Shown: positions 1-7,885, counted from the first letter of the stretch. The stretch: 16,189 nt of DNA from Clostridiales bacterium (GCA_019422005.1 JAHZEF010000041.1:1-16189); one strand, 5' to 3'. A program made the numbers and translations. The notes: generated from the sequence alone by a model not told the origin.

Positions 1-434
1 TTCCCGCCGCAGTCCTTGCCGGTGGCCTCCATGGTGGAGAGCATATGCAGGATCCCCACGGAATCCAGATCGTAAACAGGCTTGGACTGGCTGCAGTCGC
101 CCACCACCGGATGGTCCCCGGTCAGCGCCAGCATGGTGTCGATCCCAAATGCGGCGGCGGCCAGCATGTCGCCCATAATGGCCATGCGGCTGCGGTCGCG
201 GCCGGTCATCTGGATAATCGGCTCCACGCCGGCTTCCTTAAGCTTCACGCACAGGCCCAGAGAGGATGCCTTCAGGCATGCAGACTGCATATCGGTCACA
301 TTGACGCCATGCACCTTGCCGTTCAGCAGGGCTGCCGCCTCCATCTGCTCGGAAAAGTCATACCCTTTCGGCGGCGCCATCTCCGCCGTCACGCCAAATT
401 TTCCGCTCTCCAGCGCTTTTTCCAAAAGACTCAT
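1..434 (-). CDS. metF: methylenetetrahydrofolate reductase, N-terminal 144 residues (cut by window edge)
   Basis: This is the N-terminal half of a flavin-dependent methylenetetrahydrofolate reductase, which interconverts 5,10-methylene-THF and 5-methyl-THF in methionine synthesis or the methyl branch of the Wood-Ljungdahl pathway. The protein starts MSLLEKALESGKFGVTAEM at 434 and runs off the left edge in frame with no stop. Family features visible are the AEMAPPKG strand, where the acidic residue sits in the first beta strand of the barrel, the QMTGRDR motif, and LALTGDHPVVGD, which is the usual FAD/folate-contacting TGDHP segment. It begins 3 nt after the metV stop, so the two are almost certainly one transcript and a translationally coupled pair. 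Family assignment is firm; the physiological direction cannot be read from this piece. Confidence 0.95.
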   Translation of the reverse strand, partial: MSLLEKALESGKFGVTAEMAPPKGYDFSEQMEAAALLNGKVHGVNVTDMQSACLKASSLGLCVKLKEAGVEPIIQMTGRDRSRMAIMGDMLAAAAFGIDTMLALTGDHPVVGDCSQSKPVYDLDSVGILHMLSTMEATGKDCGG

Positions 435-437
435 TTC

Positions 438-1082
438 TTATTTCCCCCTAATATTGATCGTTCTGGGATATGCAACGTCCTGGTAGCCCTTATCCTCTCT
501 GGTCTGACCCAGCTTCTCCAGCTGGCCCAGGGACTCCAGCCGCTTGTAAATCATAATCCACGCACAGTCGTTCTCGGGGTTGACCTCGCATTTGCCGTTT
601 TTGGCGCCGCCGCAGGGGCCGTTGACCAGGGACTTGGCGCAGCGGGTGATGGGACAGATGCCGCCGGTCTGGCCCAGCACGCAGTTGCCGCACAGATGAC
701 ATGCCTCGTCAAACAGGCCGAACTTTACGGCCTCGCCCAAAAACATCGTGTTATTGGCCGGGTAGGTGGGCACGGGGACGTTGGCGGCCACCACCTGCGT
801 ACCGTCGCCGCAGGCCATACATACCACAGCTTCGGCGCCTGCGGCGGCAAAGCCTTTGACCTTGCCCTTGGTGGTCAGGTTCATGCAGCAGTAATCAGAC
901 ATCGCCGTGGCAACCACGGTTCTGCCCTGGGACTCCAGATATGCCTTCAGCTCGGCCACTTCCTTTTCACCGCCTGTCGCGCAGGCCGTGGCGCAGCTGC
1001 CGCATCCGATGATCGCGATTTTCTTCGCGTCACCGAGCATCGCCATCAATTCTTCGATGGGCTTTTTTTGTGTGACAATCAT
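438..1082 (-). CDS. metV: MetV, cysteine-rich methylenetetrahydrofolate reductase partner subunit
   Basis: This 214-residue protein is of the MetV type (methylene-THF reductase C-terminal domain family), the partner that carries electrons to MetF in acetogens and relatives. Cysteines cluster in three places: C27-x2-C30-x3-C34 near the N-terminus, C65-C66 with C88-x2-C91 in the middle, and C128-x2-C131-x2-C134 followed by C143, C148 and C157 near the C-terminus. The last cluster sits in the hallmark segment CHLCGNCVLGQTGGICP and then NGPCGG. By family knowledge these bind iron-sulfur clusters or zinc; the metal cannot be told from sequence. ATG at 1082 is preceded by AAAAGGAG (about 1091-1098) with 8 nt spacing. 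It is the first gene of the metV-metF operon, with a promoter at 1208-1235. A metVF pair suggests reductive one-carbon metabolism but does not prove acetogenesis. Confidence 0.92.
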   Translation of the reverse strand: MIVTQKKPIEELMAMLGDAKKIAIIGCGSCATACATGGEKEVAELKAYLESQGRTVVATAMSDYCCMNLTTKGKVKGFAAAGAEAVVCMACGDGTQVVAANVPVPTYPANNTMFLGEAVKFGLFDEACHLCGNCVLGQTGGICPITRCAKSLVNGPCGGAKNGKCEVNPENDCAWIMIYKRLESLGQLEKLGQTREDKGYQDVAYPRTINIRGK

Positions 1083-1207
1083 GTTTACTACTCCTTTTGC
1101 TTCCGTTATCGGTTCATCAAAGGTATTTCACAGAAACGCCCTTCGCGGCAGGCGCGAAAGGCGGCCGCCCCACGGCGCAGGGCCGTTCGACGGGATATGA
1201 CATGAGA

Positions 1208-1235
1208 ATTATAGCACAATCCCACAGGAATGCAA
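1208..1235 (-). promoter_or_regulatory. sigma-A promoter for metV-metF
   Basis: On the minus strand a -35 TTGCAT (1230-1235) and a perfect -10 TATAAT (1208-1213) are separated by 16 bp. The -10 is extended by TG one base upstream (TGCTATAAT). Transcription would start near 1200, giving a leader of about 120 nt before metV. No riboswitch fold was recognised in that leader by eye. Confidence 0.75.
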
Positions 1236-1336
1236 AGGGAATCCACAGTGCTTTTTCAGGAAATTCCGTGGTTTTTCCTGTCATTTCAGCCGGCACGCTC
1301 CGTCTCTTCCGGCTCTGCAGGCAAATACCACGGCCT

Positions 1337-1695
1337 TTACCCCGGCTTTTCCCCAAAGCGCCGGGCTGCCTGGCCATGCCGCGCTTCATCGCAGGGCGTC
1401 AGACGGATCCCGTCCTCCGGCGGCATGCAGGCCCCGGCTCCCGGAAAGGCCGGCGGCATGGGAGAAGGGGCGGAAATCAGGGGCTGCGGCTTCTCCTCCG
1501 CCAATTCCCGGAGCCTGCGGGGCAGGCGCATCTGCCCCGCAGGAGAAAGCGCCGCCGGTCCGCCCGGCAGATACGGGCCGCCGCCGAACTTCCGCTCCCC
1601 CAGCTGCATCCGACGGCGGGCGCGCGGCGCAGGCCGCTCTCCGGCGGGATCCGCCCTGAAAGCCGGATCCCTTGGACATACAATTCGCCAAACAC
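1337..1695 (-). pseudogene. decayed remnant of a COG3910-type AAA ATPase
   Basis: This is not an intact gene, but two adjacent frames carry recognisable pieces of one family. From a GTG at 1695 (GGGAGG about 12 nt upstream) one frame reads MFGELYVQGIRLSGRIPPES, then GLRRAPAVG. That resembles the N-terminus of the small ABC-like AAA ATPases of COG3910, which place a short leader ending in PPESYLR.IPA.R before Walker A. At about 1610 the similarity shifts frame and continues as FGGGPYLPGGPAALSPAGQM, then LRELAEEKP, SAPSPMPPAFPGA and PPEDGIR down to a stop at 1337. In intact members this is Walker B and the H-loop (YLLDEPEAALSP, IATHSPILMAYPGA). Walker A, the signature region and about 120 residues between are missing, and the DEPE and THSP catalytic positions are mutated. 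The rest of the 1236-1745 gap shows no gene. Recognition is from memory of the family, so confidence is moderate. Confidence 0.6.
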
Positions 1696-1745
1696 TTCCG
1701 CCCCCTCCCGCCGCAGCGCCGTTCACTCCGGCGCAGCCCTTTTCA

Positions 1746-1774
1746 TTGACAACCGCTCTGCCGTGGAGTATGGT
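1746..1774 (+). promoter_or_regulatory. promoter for the TIM-barrel gene
   Basis: A perfect -35 TTGACA (1746-1751) is followed after 17 bp by TATGGT (1769-1774, four of six consensus bases). Transcription would begin near 1781, so the leader holds little more than the Shine-Dalgarno sequence AAAGGAGG (1781-1788). The very short leader is the main reason for some doubt. Confidence 0.55.
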
Positions 1775-1793
1775 AACAAAAAAGGAGGCGCCT

Positions 1794-2786
1794 ATGAAAG
1801 AGCTGTTCAGTTTTCCCATCTGTGCGCAAAGTCTTTCGGAATATGCATCGCCCGAAGAACTGCAGGCTTCCTGCAGCCGCCTGGGATGCAGCGGCATTGA
1901 AGCGGTCTGGGGCGGCGGCGAAGCCGTCGGGCAGCTGCCGGAGGGGCTGGTGTGCGGCTACCATCTCCTGTTTTATGCCGACTGGCTGGATTTCTGGCGC
2001 GGCGACCGTCAGGCGCTGGCGCGCAAATTCGGCAGCCGCGCCGCCTGGGCCGCCTTCTACGGCGGCGAGGACCGCGGCTGCCTGCTGGAGCAGTACCGCC
2101 GCGACCTGCAGCGCGCAGCCCGGTTCGGCGCGTCCTATGTGGTGTTCCACGTTTCCGACGTTTCCATCGAGGAAGGCTATACGTATCGCTGGCTCCATTC
2201 CGACGACGAAGTCATCGACGGGGCGCTGGAGCTGATCAACACGCTGACCGCCGGCCAGGACTGGCCCTTCGCCATTCTGGTGGAAAATCAGTGGTGGCCC
2301 GGCTTCACATTTACCGATCCGCAGAAGACCGCACGGCTGCTGGAGGGAATCCGCGCGCCCAACAAGGGGCTTCTGCTGGACACCGGCCATCTGATGAACG
2401 CCAATCTCTGCCTGGAATCCCAGCAGGAGGGCGCCGCCTTTCTGCACCGGATGCTGGATCTCCACGGCGAATTGTCCGGCGCCATCCGCGCCGTCCATCT
2501 GCACCAGTCCCTGTCCGGCAGCTATGTCCGCGCCCACACCGGCGCTTTGCCGCCGCTGCCGGCAGAATATCTGGAGCGGTTCGCCGCGGCCTACAGCCAT
2601 ATCCTGCAGATTGATCGCCATCAGCCGTGGACGGTTCCGGAGATCCGGGACGTCATTGAGCGGATTTCCCCGGAGTTTCTGACGCACGAGCTTTCCGCCG
2701 CCGGGCGGCGGCAGCGGGAGGAGGCCATTCTCCGGCAGCGCACGGCGCTGCATCCGCCGCGCCGCACCCCCCGTCCGGTACGCTGA
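1794..2786 (+). CDS. TIM-barrel protein of the sugar phosphate isomerase/epimerase (AP endonuclease 2) family
   Basis: This 330-residue protein has the metal-binding pattern of the xylose isomerase-like TIM-barrel superfamily (PF01261). Visible candidate ligands are H119 in VVFHVSD, E164 in ILVENQWWPG, D196 and H199 in LLLDTGHLM, and H235/H237 in VHLHQS, each at the end of a beta strand as expected. The true substrate cannot be inferred, since this superfamily includes sugar isomerases, epimerases and endonuclease IV. The open frame extends upstream to 1230, but the start is set at ATG 1794 because AAAGGAGG lies 5 nt before it and a promoter lies just upstream. The C-terminal 40 residues are Arg- and Pro-rich and look like a low-complexity extension. 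No partner gene is evident; the next gene begins 168 bp later with its own ribosome binding site. Confidence 0.85.
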   Translation: MKELFSFPICAQSLSEYASPEELQASCSRLGCSGIEAVWGGGEAVGQLPEGLVCGYHLLFYADWLDFWRGDRQALARKFGSRAAWAAFYGGEDRGCLLEQYRRDLQRAARFGASYVVFHVSDVSIEEGYTYRWLHSDDEVIDGALELINTLTAGQDWPFAILVENQWWPGFTFTDPQKTARLLEGIRAPNKGLLLDTGHLMNANLCLESQQEGAAFLHRMLDLHGELSGAIRAVHLHQSLSGSYVRAHTGALPPLPAEYLERFAAAYSHILQIDRHQPWTVPEIRDVIERISPEFLTHELSAAGRRQREEAILRQRTALHPPRRTPRPVR

Positions 2787-2954
2787 ACGCCTTCCGCCCC
2801 GCACGCCTCCGCTCCACGACAGTACGCCCGCCCCTGCGCCGCAGTCCCCCGGGCACCCCCGGCCCTCCTGCCGCGCCGGAAAAAGGGGCGCTTCAGGTAT
2901 ATTCCGCCGCCGCCGGCAATAGCCTGTACAAAAAGGCAAACTGGAGGCGCTTGC

Positions 2955-5633
2955 ATGCAGACGTCCAATTCTACCGCCCATTCCCGTTCAGGGCTGAGCC
3001 GCAGCGAAGTTGAGGCGTCCCGTCGTCAGCACGGGGCCAACCATTTTACCCAACGCGGCCGTCAGAGCTTCTGGCGGCAATTTTTAGCCAGCTTCGGAGA
3101 TCCCATCATCAAAATCCTGCTGGCCGCCCTGGCGCTCAACGTGCTGGTATCCCTGCGGGATCACAGCTGGTTTGAGCCCGTCGGTATCGGCGTGGCCGTA
3201 TTTCTGGCGACCTTTGTCTCAACCCTCTCGGAATACGGAAGCGAATCGGCCTTTGCCCGCCTGCAGGAGGAGGCCGCACGCCTGACCTGCCGCGTCCAGC
3301 GCAAAGAGGGCCTGCAGATCGTCCCGATCTCCGATGTGGTGGTGGGAGACCTGGTGCTGCTGCAGGCCGGCGAAAAGATCCCTGCAGACGGACTGCTGCT
3401 CTCCGGCCGCCTGCAGGTGGATCAGTCTTCCATCAACGGGGAAAGCGCCGAGGCCGCCAAGCTTCCCCGCGGGAGCGGCACGCCGCGCCGCTGGTCGCCG
3501 GAGGAACCAAACCAGCTGTTCCGCGGCACGGTCGTCACAGCAGGCCAGGGCGTCCTGCTGGTCCGCCGCGTCGGGGACGGGACGCTGTATGGTTCCCTTG
3601 CGCTGGAATTGCAGACGGATTCCGTGGAAAGCCCCATGAAGGTGCGTCTGGGGCATCTGGCAAAAACCATCAGCCGCATGGGGTATACCGCCGCAGTGCT
3701 GATCGCCCTGGCCGATTTGTTCCATGCGCTGGTCATGAACAACGGATTCCGCTGGGCCGCCGTCCTGACGGATCTGCAGACGCCGGAAATCCTCATCAGC
3801 CACCTGCTCCATGCGGCGCTGCTGGCCATCGCCATTGTAGTGGTCGCCGTTCCGGAGGGGCTGCCCATGATGATCACCGTGGTCCTCTCGTCCAACATGC
3901 TCCGGATGAAGCGGGACCATGTCATGGTCCGCAAAATGGTGGGCATTGAAACGGCGGGAAGCCTGAACATTCTCTTTACCGACAAGACCGGAACACTGAC
4001 CACCGGGCGCATGCGCGTAGACCGGCTGATCCTGGGCGACGGGACGGTCTGCCGGGCTCTGCGGCAGATCCGCGGCGAATCCCTTCGCACTCTGGCCGCG
4101 CTGAGCTGCCTGTGCAACAACGAAGCGTCCCTGGTGCGCGGCCGCGCAGCCGGGGGCAACAGCACCGACCGCGCCATACTGGAATTTGCCGCCGGAGAGG
4201 GGCCGGCTGCCGGCTCTGTTCTGGTGCAGCCCTTTGACAGCACCCGGAAATATTCCTGCGCCCGGCTGACCGGCGGAGCCGGCCTGCTGCTTTTCAAGGG
4301 CGCGCCGGAAGTGCTCCTGCCCCGCTGTACTTCCTACTACGGAGCAGACGGACGGCGCCGGAACGGCGTCCCCGCCGCTGTCCGGTCCGCCATGGGCGCC
4401 ATGACCGGGGAGGCCATGCGCGTGCTGGTGCTGGCCGTGGGGGACCCGGCGTCGGCCACGGCGTCCGGCGGCAGCCTGACGCTGCTGGGTCTTCTGGGCC
4501 TGCGGGACGGCCTGCGCCCCGGCGTGGAGCAGGCTGTACGGCAGGTCCGGGAGGCGGGAATCCAGACCGTCATGATCACCGGGGACAACCGGGAGACGGC
4601 ACTGGCCATTGCCAGGGAAGCGTCCATTGTGACAGACGCCGGGACGGATCTGGTTCTGACCAGCAGCGAACTGGCGCGTATGTCCGACAGCCAGCTGCAG
4701 GCCGTACTGCCGAGGCTCCGCGTCGTGGCCCGTGCGCTGCCCTCCGACAAGAGCCGCCTCGTGCGGGCGGCGCAGGCGCTGGGCCTGGTGGCCGGCATGA
4801 CCGGGGACGGTGTCAACGACGCGCCGGCGCTGAAAAAGGCCGATGTGGGCTTCGCCATGGGCGGCGGAACGGAGGTCGCCAAGGAAGCCGGCGACATTGT
4901 CATTCTGGACAACAACTTCGCCTCCATTGCCAGAGCGGTTCTCTACGGCCGGACCATCTTCAAAAGCATCCGGAAATTCATTGTATTCCAGCTGACCATG
5001 AACCTCTGCGCCGTCGGCGTCTCCCTGCTGGCCCCGTTCATCGGCATCGATACGCCGGTGACCGTCACACAGATGCTCTGGATCAATATTATCATGGATA
5101 CGCTGGGCGGCCTGGCCTTCGCAGGCGAACCGCCGCTGGAGCGCTACATGCAGGAGCCGCCCAAGGCCCGAAACGAGCCCATCCTGTCCCGGCAGATGCT
5201 CAGCCAGATCCTGACCACCGGCGCCTACACCGTCGTGCTGTGCGCGGCCTTTCTGAAGCTGCCGTTTTTCCGGGCCCTGTTTGGCTTCAGCCGCAATTAC
5301 ATCGGTTTCATGACTGCATTTTTCACGCTGTTCATCTTCTGCGGGATTTTCAATGCGTTCAATGCCAGAACCCACCGGACCAACCTTCTGGCCAACCTTC
5401 GGCACAATCCGGCGTTTGTCACCATCATGGCCGCCGTCTCCGGCATCCAGATTCTGCTGATCTTTTACGGCAATGCCATCTTCCGCACAACGCCGCTGGA
5501 CGCCGCCAGTATCCTTCGCGTACTGCTGCTGGCCGCCACTGTCATCCCGTTCGACCTGTGCCGCAAGCTGGTTTTCCGCCGCCTGCACCGGGACCGCACT
5601 CCGCTGCCGGAGCCGCTGCCGGAAGCGCGCTGA
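2955..5633 (+). CDS. calcium-translocating P-type ATPase, PMCA-like
   Basis: This 892-residue P2-type cation pump would export Ca2+ across the membrane at the cost of ATP. In order it shows an N-terminal cation-ATPase domain (HGANHFTQRG), TM1-2 (about 50-95), an actuator loop with NGES at 161-164, TM3-4 with PEGLP (the SERCA/PMCA calcium-site glutamate), DKTGTLT at 343-349 with the phosphorylated Asp343, the nucleotide domain (FKGAPE), TGDGVNDAP at 616-624, and TM5-10. TM6 reads LWINIIMDTLGGLAFAGEPP, very close to the PMCA pattern with the Asn and Asp ligands, so Ca2+ is the best guess over Na+/K+ or Mg2+. The usual TGES threonine is replaced by Asn. ATG 2955 follows GGAGG (2943-2947) with 7 nt spacing. 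The 168 bp before it show no gene and no convincing promoter. It ends before a strong hairpin at 5670. Confidence 0.93.
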   Translation: MQTSNSTAHSRSGLSRSEVEASRRQHGANHFTQRGRQSFWRQFLASFGDPIIKILLAALALNVLVSLRDHSWFEPVGIGVAVFLATFVSTLSEYGSESAFARLQEEAARLTCRVQRKEGLQIVPISDVVVGDLVLLQAGEKIPADGLLLSGRLQVDQSSINGESAEAAKLPRGSGTPRRWSPEEPNQLFRGTVVTAGQGVLLVRRVGDGTLYGSLALELQTDSVESPMKVRLGHLAKTISRMGYTAAVLIALADLFHALVMNNGFRWAAVLTDLQTPEILISHLLHAALLAIAIVVVAVPEGLPMMITVVLSSNMLRMKRDHVMVRKMVGIETAGSLNILFTDKTGTLTTGRMRVDRLILGDGTVCRALRQIRGESLRTLAALSCLCNNEASLVRGRAAGGNSTDRAILEFAAGEGPAAGSVLVQPFDSTRKYSCARLTGGAGLLLFKGAPEVLLPRCTSYYGADGRRRNGVPAAVRSAMGAMTGEAMRVLVLAVGDPASATASGGSLTLLGLLGLRDGLRPGVEQAVRQVREAGIQTVMITGDNRETALAIAREASIVTDAGTDLVLTSSELARMSDSQLQAVLPRLRVVARALPSDKSRLVRAAQALGLVAGMTGDGVNDAPALKKADVGFAMGGGTEVAKEAGDIVILDNNFASIARAVLYGRTIFKSIRKFIVFQLTMNLCAVGVSLLAPFIGIDTPVTVTQMLWINIIMDTLGGLAFAGEPPLERYMQEPPKARNEPILSRQMLSQILTTGAYTVVLCAAFLKLPFFRALFGFSRNYIGFMTAFFTLFIFCGIFNAFNARTHRTNLLANLRHNPAFVTIMAAVSGIQILLIFYGNAIFRTTPLDAASILRVLLLAATVIPFDLCRKLVFRRLHRDRTPLPEPLPEAR

Positions 5634-5669
5634 ACCGCCGCACCGGCCATACCGCACGGCTTCCTCTTT

Positions 5670-5699
5670 ACAGCCGGACGCCCTGAGGCGTCCGGCTGT
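5670..5699 (+). terminator. hairpin terminator after the Ca2+-ATPase
   Basis: A perfect 13-bp stem, ACAGCCGGACGCC, with loop CTGA is followed on the plus strand by TTATAT, a weak U-tract. It sits 36 nt past the ATPase stop. On the minus strand the hairpin is followed by AAAGAGG, so it is a poorer terminator for the macrodomain remnant. Confidence 0.65.
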
Positions 5700-5704
5700 T
5701 ATAT

Positions 5705-6085
5705 GCTCCCGGGAAACCGGAATTCTCCCGCTGCCATGCGGCAGAAAGCGCGGGGCCGGAGTCCCTGCCGCTCTGCCGGTTCCAGGCGGGAACGGCAAAC
5801 AGGATGCCGGCCGGCCGCAGCCTTCCCGGCCCAGCGCCCCCGTTGCCATGGGGCCGGCCGTATGCGGAACATACCTGCCGGGCAAATTGTACGCGTCCGT
5901 CAGTTTGGCCCGCTCCGGCTGCTCCGGACGCCCCTGCGCCTGGAGCAGGGCGCCGTATTCCAAGCGGAGCTGCACTCCGCGCACGTCTTGGATTGCATGG
6001 CCAATGCACCCGTGGCAGGGGCCGCAGCCTGTCAGCCCGCTACCGGCCGCAGCTTCATCGTCATCGGTTCCCCGCGCTGCGGGCG
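5705..6085 (-). pseudogene. decayed zinc-type macrodomain (protein-ADP-ribose hydrolase) remnant
   Basis: The gap between the Ca2+-ATPase and the flotillin gene holds a broken gene. On the minus strand from about 6026 one frame reads GLTGCGPCHGCIGHAIQ, then GVQLRLEYGALLQAQG, then AKLTDAYNLPGRYVPHTAGP (to about 5850). This matches the core of bacterial zinc-containing macrodomains, whose typical text is SGLTGC..CHGCIDNAIH..AGVQLRLEC and AKIT.AYNLPCKYVLHTVGP. The Cys-x3-His-x-Cys zinc ligands of the family survive. Similarity then moves to a second frame: SGPALSAAWQREN and SGFPGAYN (about 5710-5780) correspond to the family's CISTGEFGFP substrate loop. Just upstream RGEPMTMKLRPVA (about 6035-6085) resembles the RGDIT..DAIVNAAN strand in another frame. 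Several frameshifts, loss of the N-terminal half and of NAAN show the gene is dead. No other gene is visible from 5701 to 6208. Confidence 0.72.
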
Positions 6086-6208
6086 CCCGGGAATCAGCGC
6101 TGCGGGAATCCGCCCTGAGCGGCCCGGGAGAATCCATGCGTCCTGTGATGCGCGCCATGGAAGGATGGGGGCGCAGACTGCCGGCGCCGGGAATACTCCC
6201 ACACAGGC

Positions 6209-6247
6209 AAAAGCAGCCGGGGCATCCTGAGATGCTCCGGCTGCTTT
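6209..6247 (-). terminator. rho-independent terminator after the flotillin gene
   Basis: A stem of GCAGCCGG, one mismatch, then CATC (arms 6213-6226 and 6231-6244) with loop TCAG is followed on the minus strand by TTTT. It begins 16 nt past the flotillin stop. The A-run on one side and TTT on the other make it usable from both strands. Confidence 0.75.
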
Positions 6248-6262
6248 GAGCGGTACGGCGGG

Positions 6263-7753
6263 TCATTTGGCACTGCCGCTGGCCTCAGGCTCTTCGCCGC
6301 GCGCCGCTCCGGCTGCCTCCGCGCCGCCGTTTTCCAGGCTGACGTTGAGCGTTCCGGGAATTCCGCTGACGGTAACGTTCCGGTTGACCCTGGCGTCATA
6401 CGTATCTGCCCGCACGATTTCACTGAGATCAATCCCCACCGTTTCCTTCATGGCTGCAAAGAGCTTTGCCATGACGGCCGGCACATTGTCCGCCACGCCG
6501 CCGACGCCGGCGGAGTCGCTGCCGATAATGGTGACCTTGTCGATGGCAGAGAGCGGTTCGGCAATCCTGCCCGCAATCTCCGGCAGGACCCTGATCAGCA
6601 TTTCGCCCATGGCCGCGCTGTTGTACTTCTGGTACGCTTCAGCTTTCTTTTCCATGGCCTCCGCTTCCGCCAGCCCCTTCTGCCGGATTGCCTCCGCCTC
6701 CGCTTCGCCGACCTTGCGGATGCCCTCGGCCTCCTGTTCCCTGGCAAACAGAGCCGCCTCCGCGGCGCGCTGCTGCTCAAACTTTTTCGCCTCAGCTTCT
6801 TTCTGCCGGCGATACAGGTCGGCATCCGCCTGCTTTCTGACGCTGGCGTTCAGCGCCTCTTCCTGCACCTCAGCTTCCCGCTGCTTGATGACGATTTCCT
6901 TTTCCTGCTTGGCAATATCCGCATCCGAGGTCGCAATCTCGATGGTGCGGCGCTGCTCCTGTTCCTGAATCTTGTATGCGGCGTCCGCTTCCGCCAGCTT
7001 CGCGTCGGCAATCCGCTTGAGCTCCGCCTTGCGCACATTCAGGTCGTTCTGCTTGACTGCAATTTCCTGCTCCGCCGCAACTTCGGCGTCGTTCGCCTCC
7101 TTCTTGGCAATGGCGCGCGCTTTGGCAATCTCTTTTTCACTTTCGGCCCGCGCAATGGCTGCGGTCTTTTGAATCTTTACGATGTTGTCCACACCCAGAT
7201 TCTCGATCACGCCGGAGTCGTCCACAAAATTCTGCACGTTGAAGCTCACAATGTCCAGGCCCATGGCGGCCAGATCCGGCTCCGCGTTCTGCTTGACCAG
7301 CTCGGCGAATTTCTGCCGGTCGGAAACCATCTCCTGCAGCTCCATCTTGCCCACGATCTCCCGCATGTTGCCTTCCAGCACCTCCCGGGCCACGCTGCAG
7401 ATATACTCTGTCGGCCGGTTCAGAAAGTTCTGCGCCGCCACTTGCAGCAGCTCCGTCCGGTCGCTGATCTTTACGTTGACAGCCGCATCCACATTGATAT
7501 TGATATAGTCCGCCGTGGGCACGGCGTTGGAGGTCTTGACGTCAATGGGAATCAGCTGCAGGTTCAGCACATCCTTTTTTTCCAGAAACGGCACCTTGAC
7601 GCCGGCCTTTCCGATCAGAACCTTGGGCCGCTTCCGCAGGCCGGAAATGATGTAGGCCGTGTCCGGCGACGCTTTTACATAGCCGAAAATCAGGATCAGC
7701 AGGATCAGGACCGCGGCGGCGCCCAGAATGACCAGGGTAGTAACAGGTGGCAT
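6263..7753 (-). CDS. flotillin-like SPFH-domain membrane protein (FloT type)
   Basis: This is a flotillin, a membrane scaffold that marks functional membrane microdomains. An N-terminal hydrophobic segment (TTLVILGAAAVLILLILIFG) anchors it, followed by an SPFH domain (about 30-200), a long Ala/Glu/Lys/Arg-rich coiled coil (about 200-410, ending in GEAEAEAIRQKGLAEAEA), and a C-terminal region with LPEIAGRIAEPLSAIDKVTI that matches FloT/YqiK proteins. An upstream ATG at 7759 exists, but GGA of the Shine-Dalgarno (7762-7764) is only 2 nt from it and 8 nt from ATG 7753, so the latter is chosen (496 residues against 498). It is monocistronic, with a terminator 16 nt after the stop. The 140-bp gap to the Lrp gene holds no clear promoter, so read-through from Lrp is possible. 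Short FloA-type flotillins are ruled out by length and coiled coil. Confidence 0.92.
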   Translation of the reverse strand: MPPVTTLVILGAAAVLILLILIFGYVKASPDTAYIISGLRKRPKVLIGKAGVKVPFLEKKDVLNLQLIPIDVKTSNAVPTADYININVDAAVNVKISDRTELLQVAAQNFLNRPTEYICSVAREVLEGNMREIVGKMELQEMVSDRQKFAELVKQNAEPDLAAMGLDIVSFNVQNFVDDSGVIENLGVDNIVKIQKTAAIARAESEKEIAKARAIAKKEANDAEVAAEQEIAVKQNDLNVRKAELKRIADAKLAEADAAYKIQEQEQRRTIEIATSDADIAKQEKEIVIKQREAEVQEEALNASVRKQADADLYRRQKEAEAKKFEQQRAAEAALFAREQEAEGIRKVGEAEAEAIRQKGLAEAEAMEKKAEAYQKYNSAAMGEMLIRVLPEIAGRIAEPLSAIDKVTIIGSDSAGVGGVADNVPAVMAKLFAAMKETVGIDLSEIVRADTYDARVNRNVTVSGIPGTLNVSLENGGAEAAGAARGEEPEASGSAK

Positions 7754-7869
7754 CTTCATCTTCCTTTCTTCAACAAAACAATTTCAGACAAATTTCGGCA
7801 ATGGCCTCATCCATTCAGACGGAGCCTGTGCCCAAAGGTTCCGGAATTCCGCTCCGCTTCATCCTATGC

Positions 7870-7885
7870 GTCCGGCCGGCCGGAC
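7870..7885. repeat. 16-bp perfect GC palindrome between the Lrp and flotillin genes
   Basis: GTCCGGCCGGCCGGAC reads the same on both strands, with no loop. It lies 30 bp past the Lrp stop. It has no U-tract, so it is not a typical terminator. It could be a protein-binding site or GC-rich sequence noise. The surrounding 7766-7914 shows no gene. Confidence 0.4.

Noticed and set aside
45..1205. 386-residue plus-strand open frame across metF and metV
   Set aside because: Antisense shadow; the minus strand encodes two well-recognised proteins with correct starts and spacing.
1743..2981. 412-residue minus-strand open frame over the TIM-barrel gene
   Set aside because: Shadow of the plus-strand gene; no start signal and no recognisable domain.
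3219..6266. 1015-residue open frame on the minus strand
   Set aside because: Most of it lies antisense to the Ca2+-ATPase and has the Gly/Ala/Arg/Gln-rich look of a GC-rich shadow frame. Only its first part carries the macrodomain remnant, which is reported separately as a pseudogene.
7870..7885. GC palindrome as a terminator for the Lrp gene
   Set aside because: It has no loop and no U-tract, so it is listed only as a palindrome.
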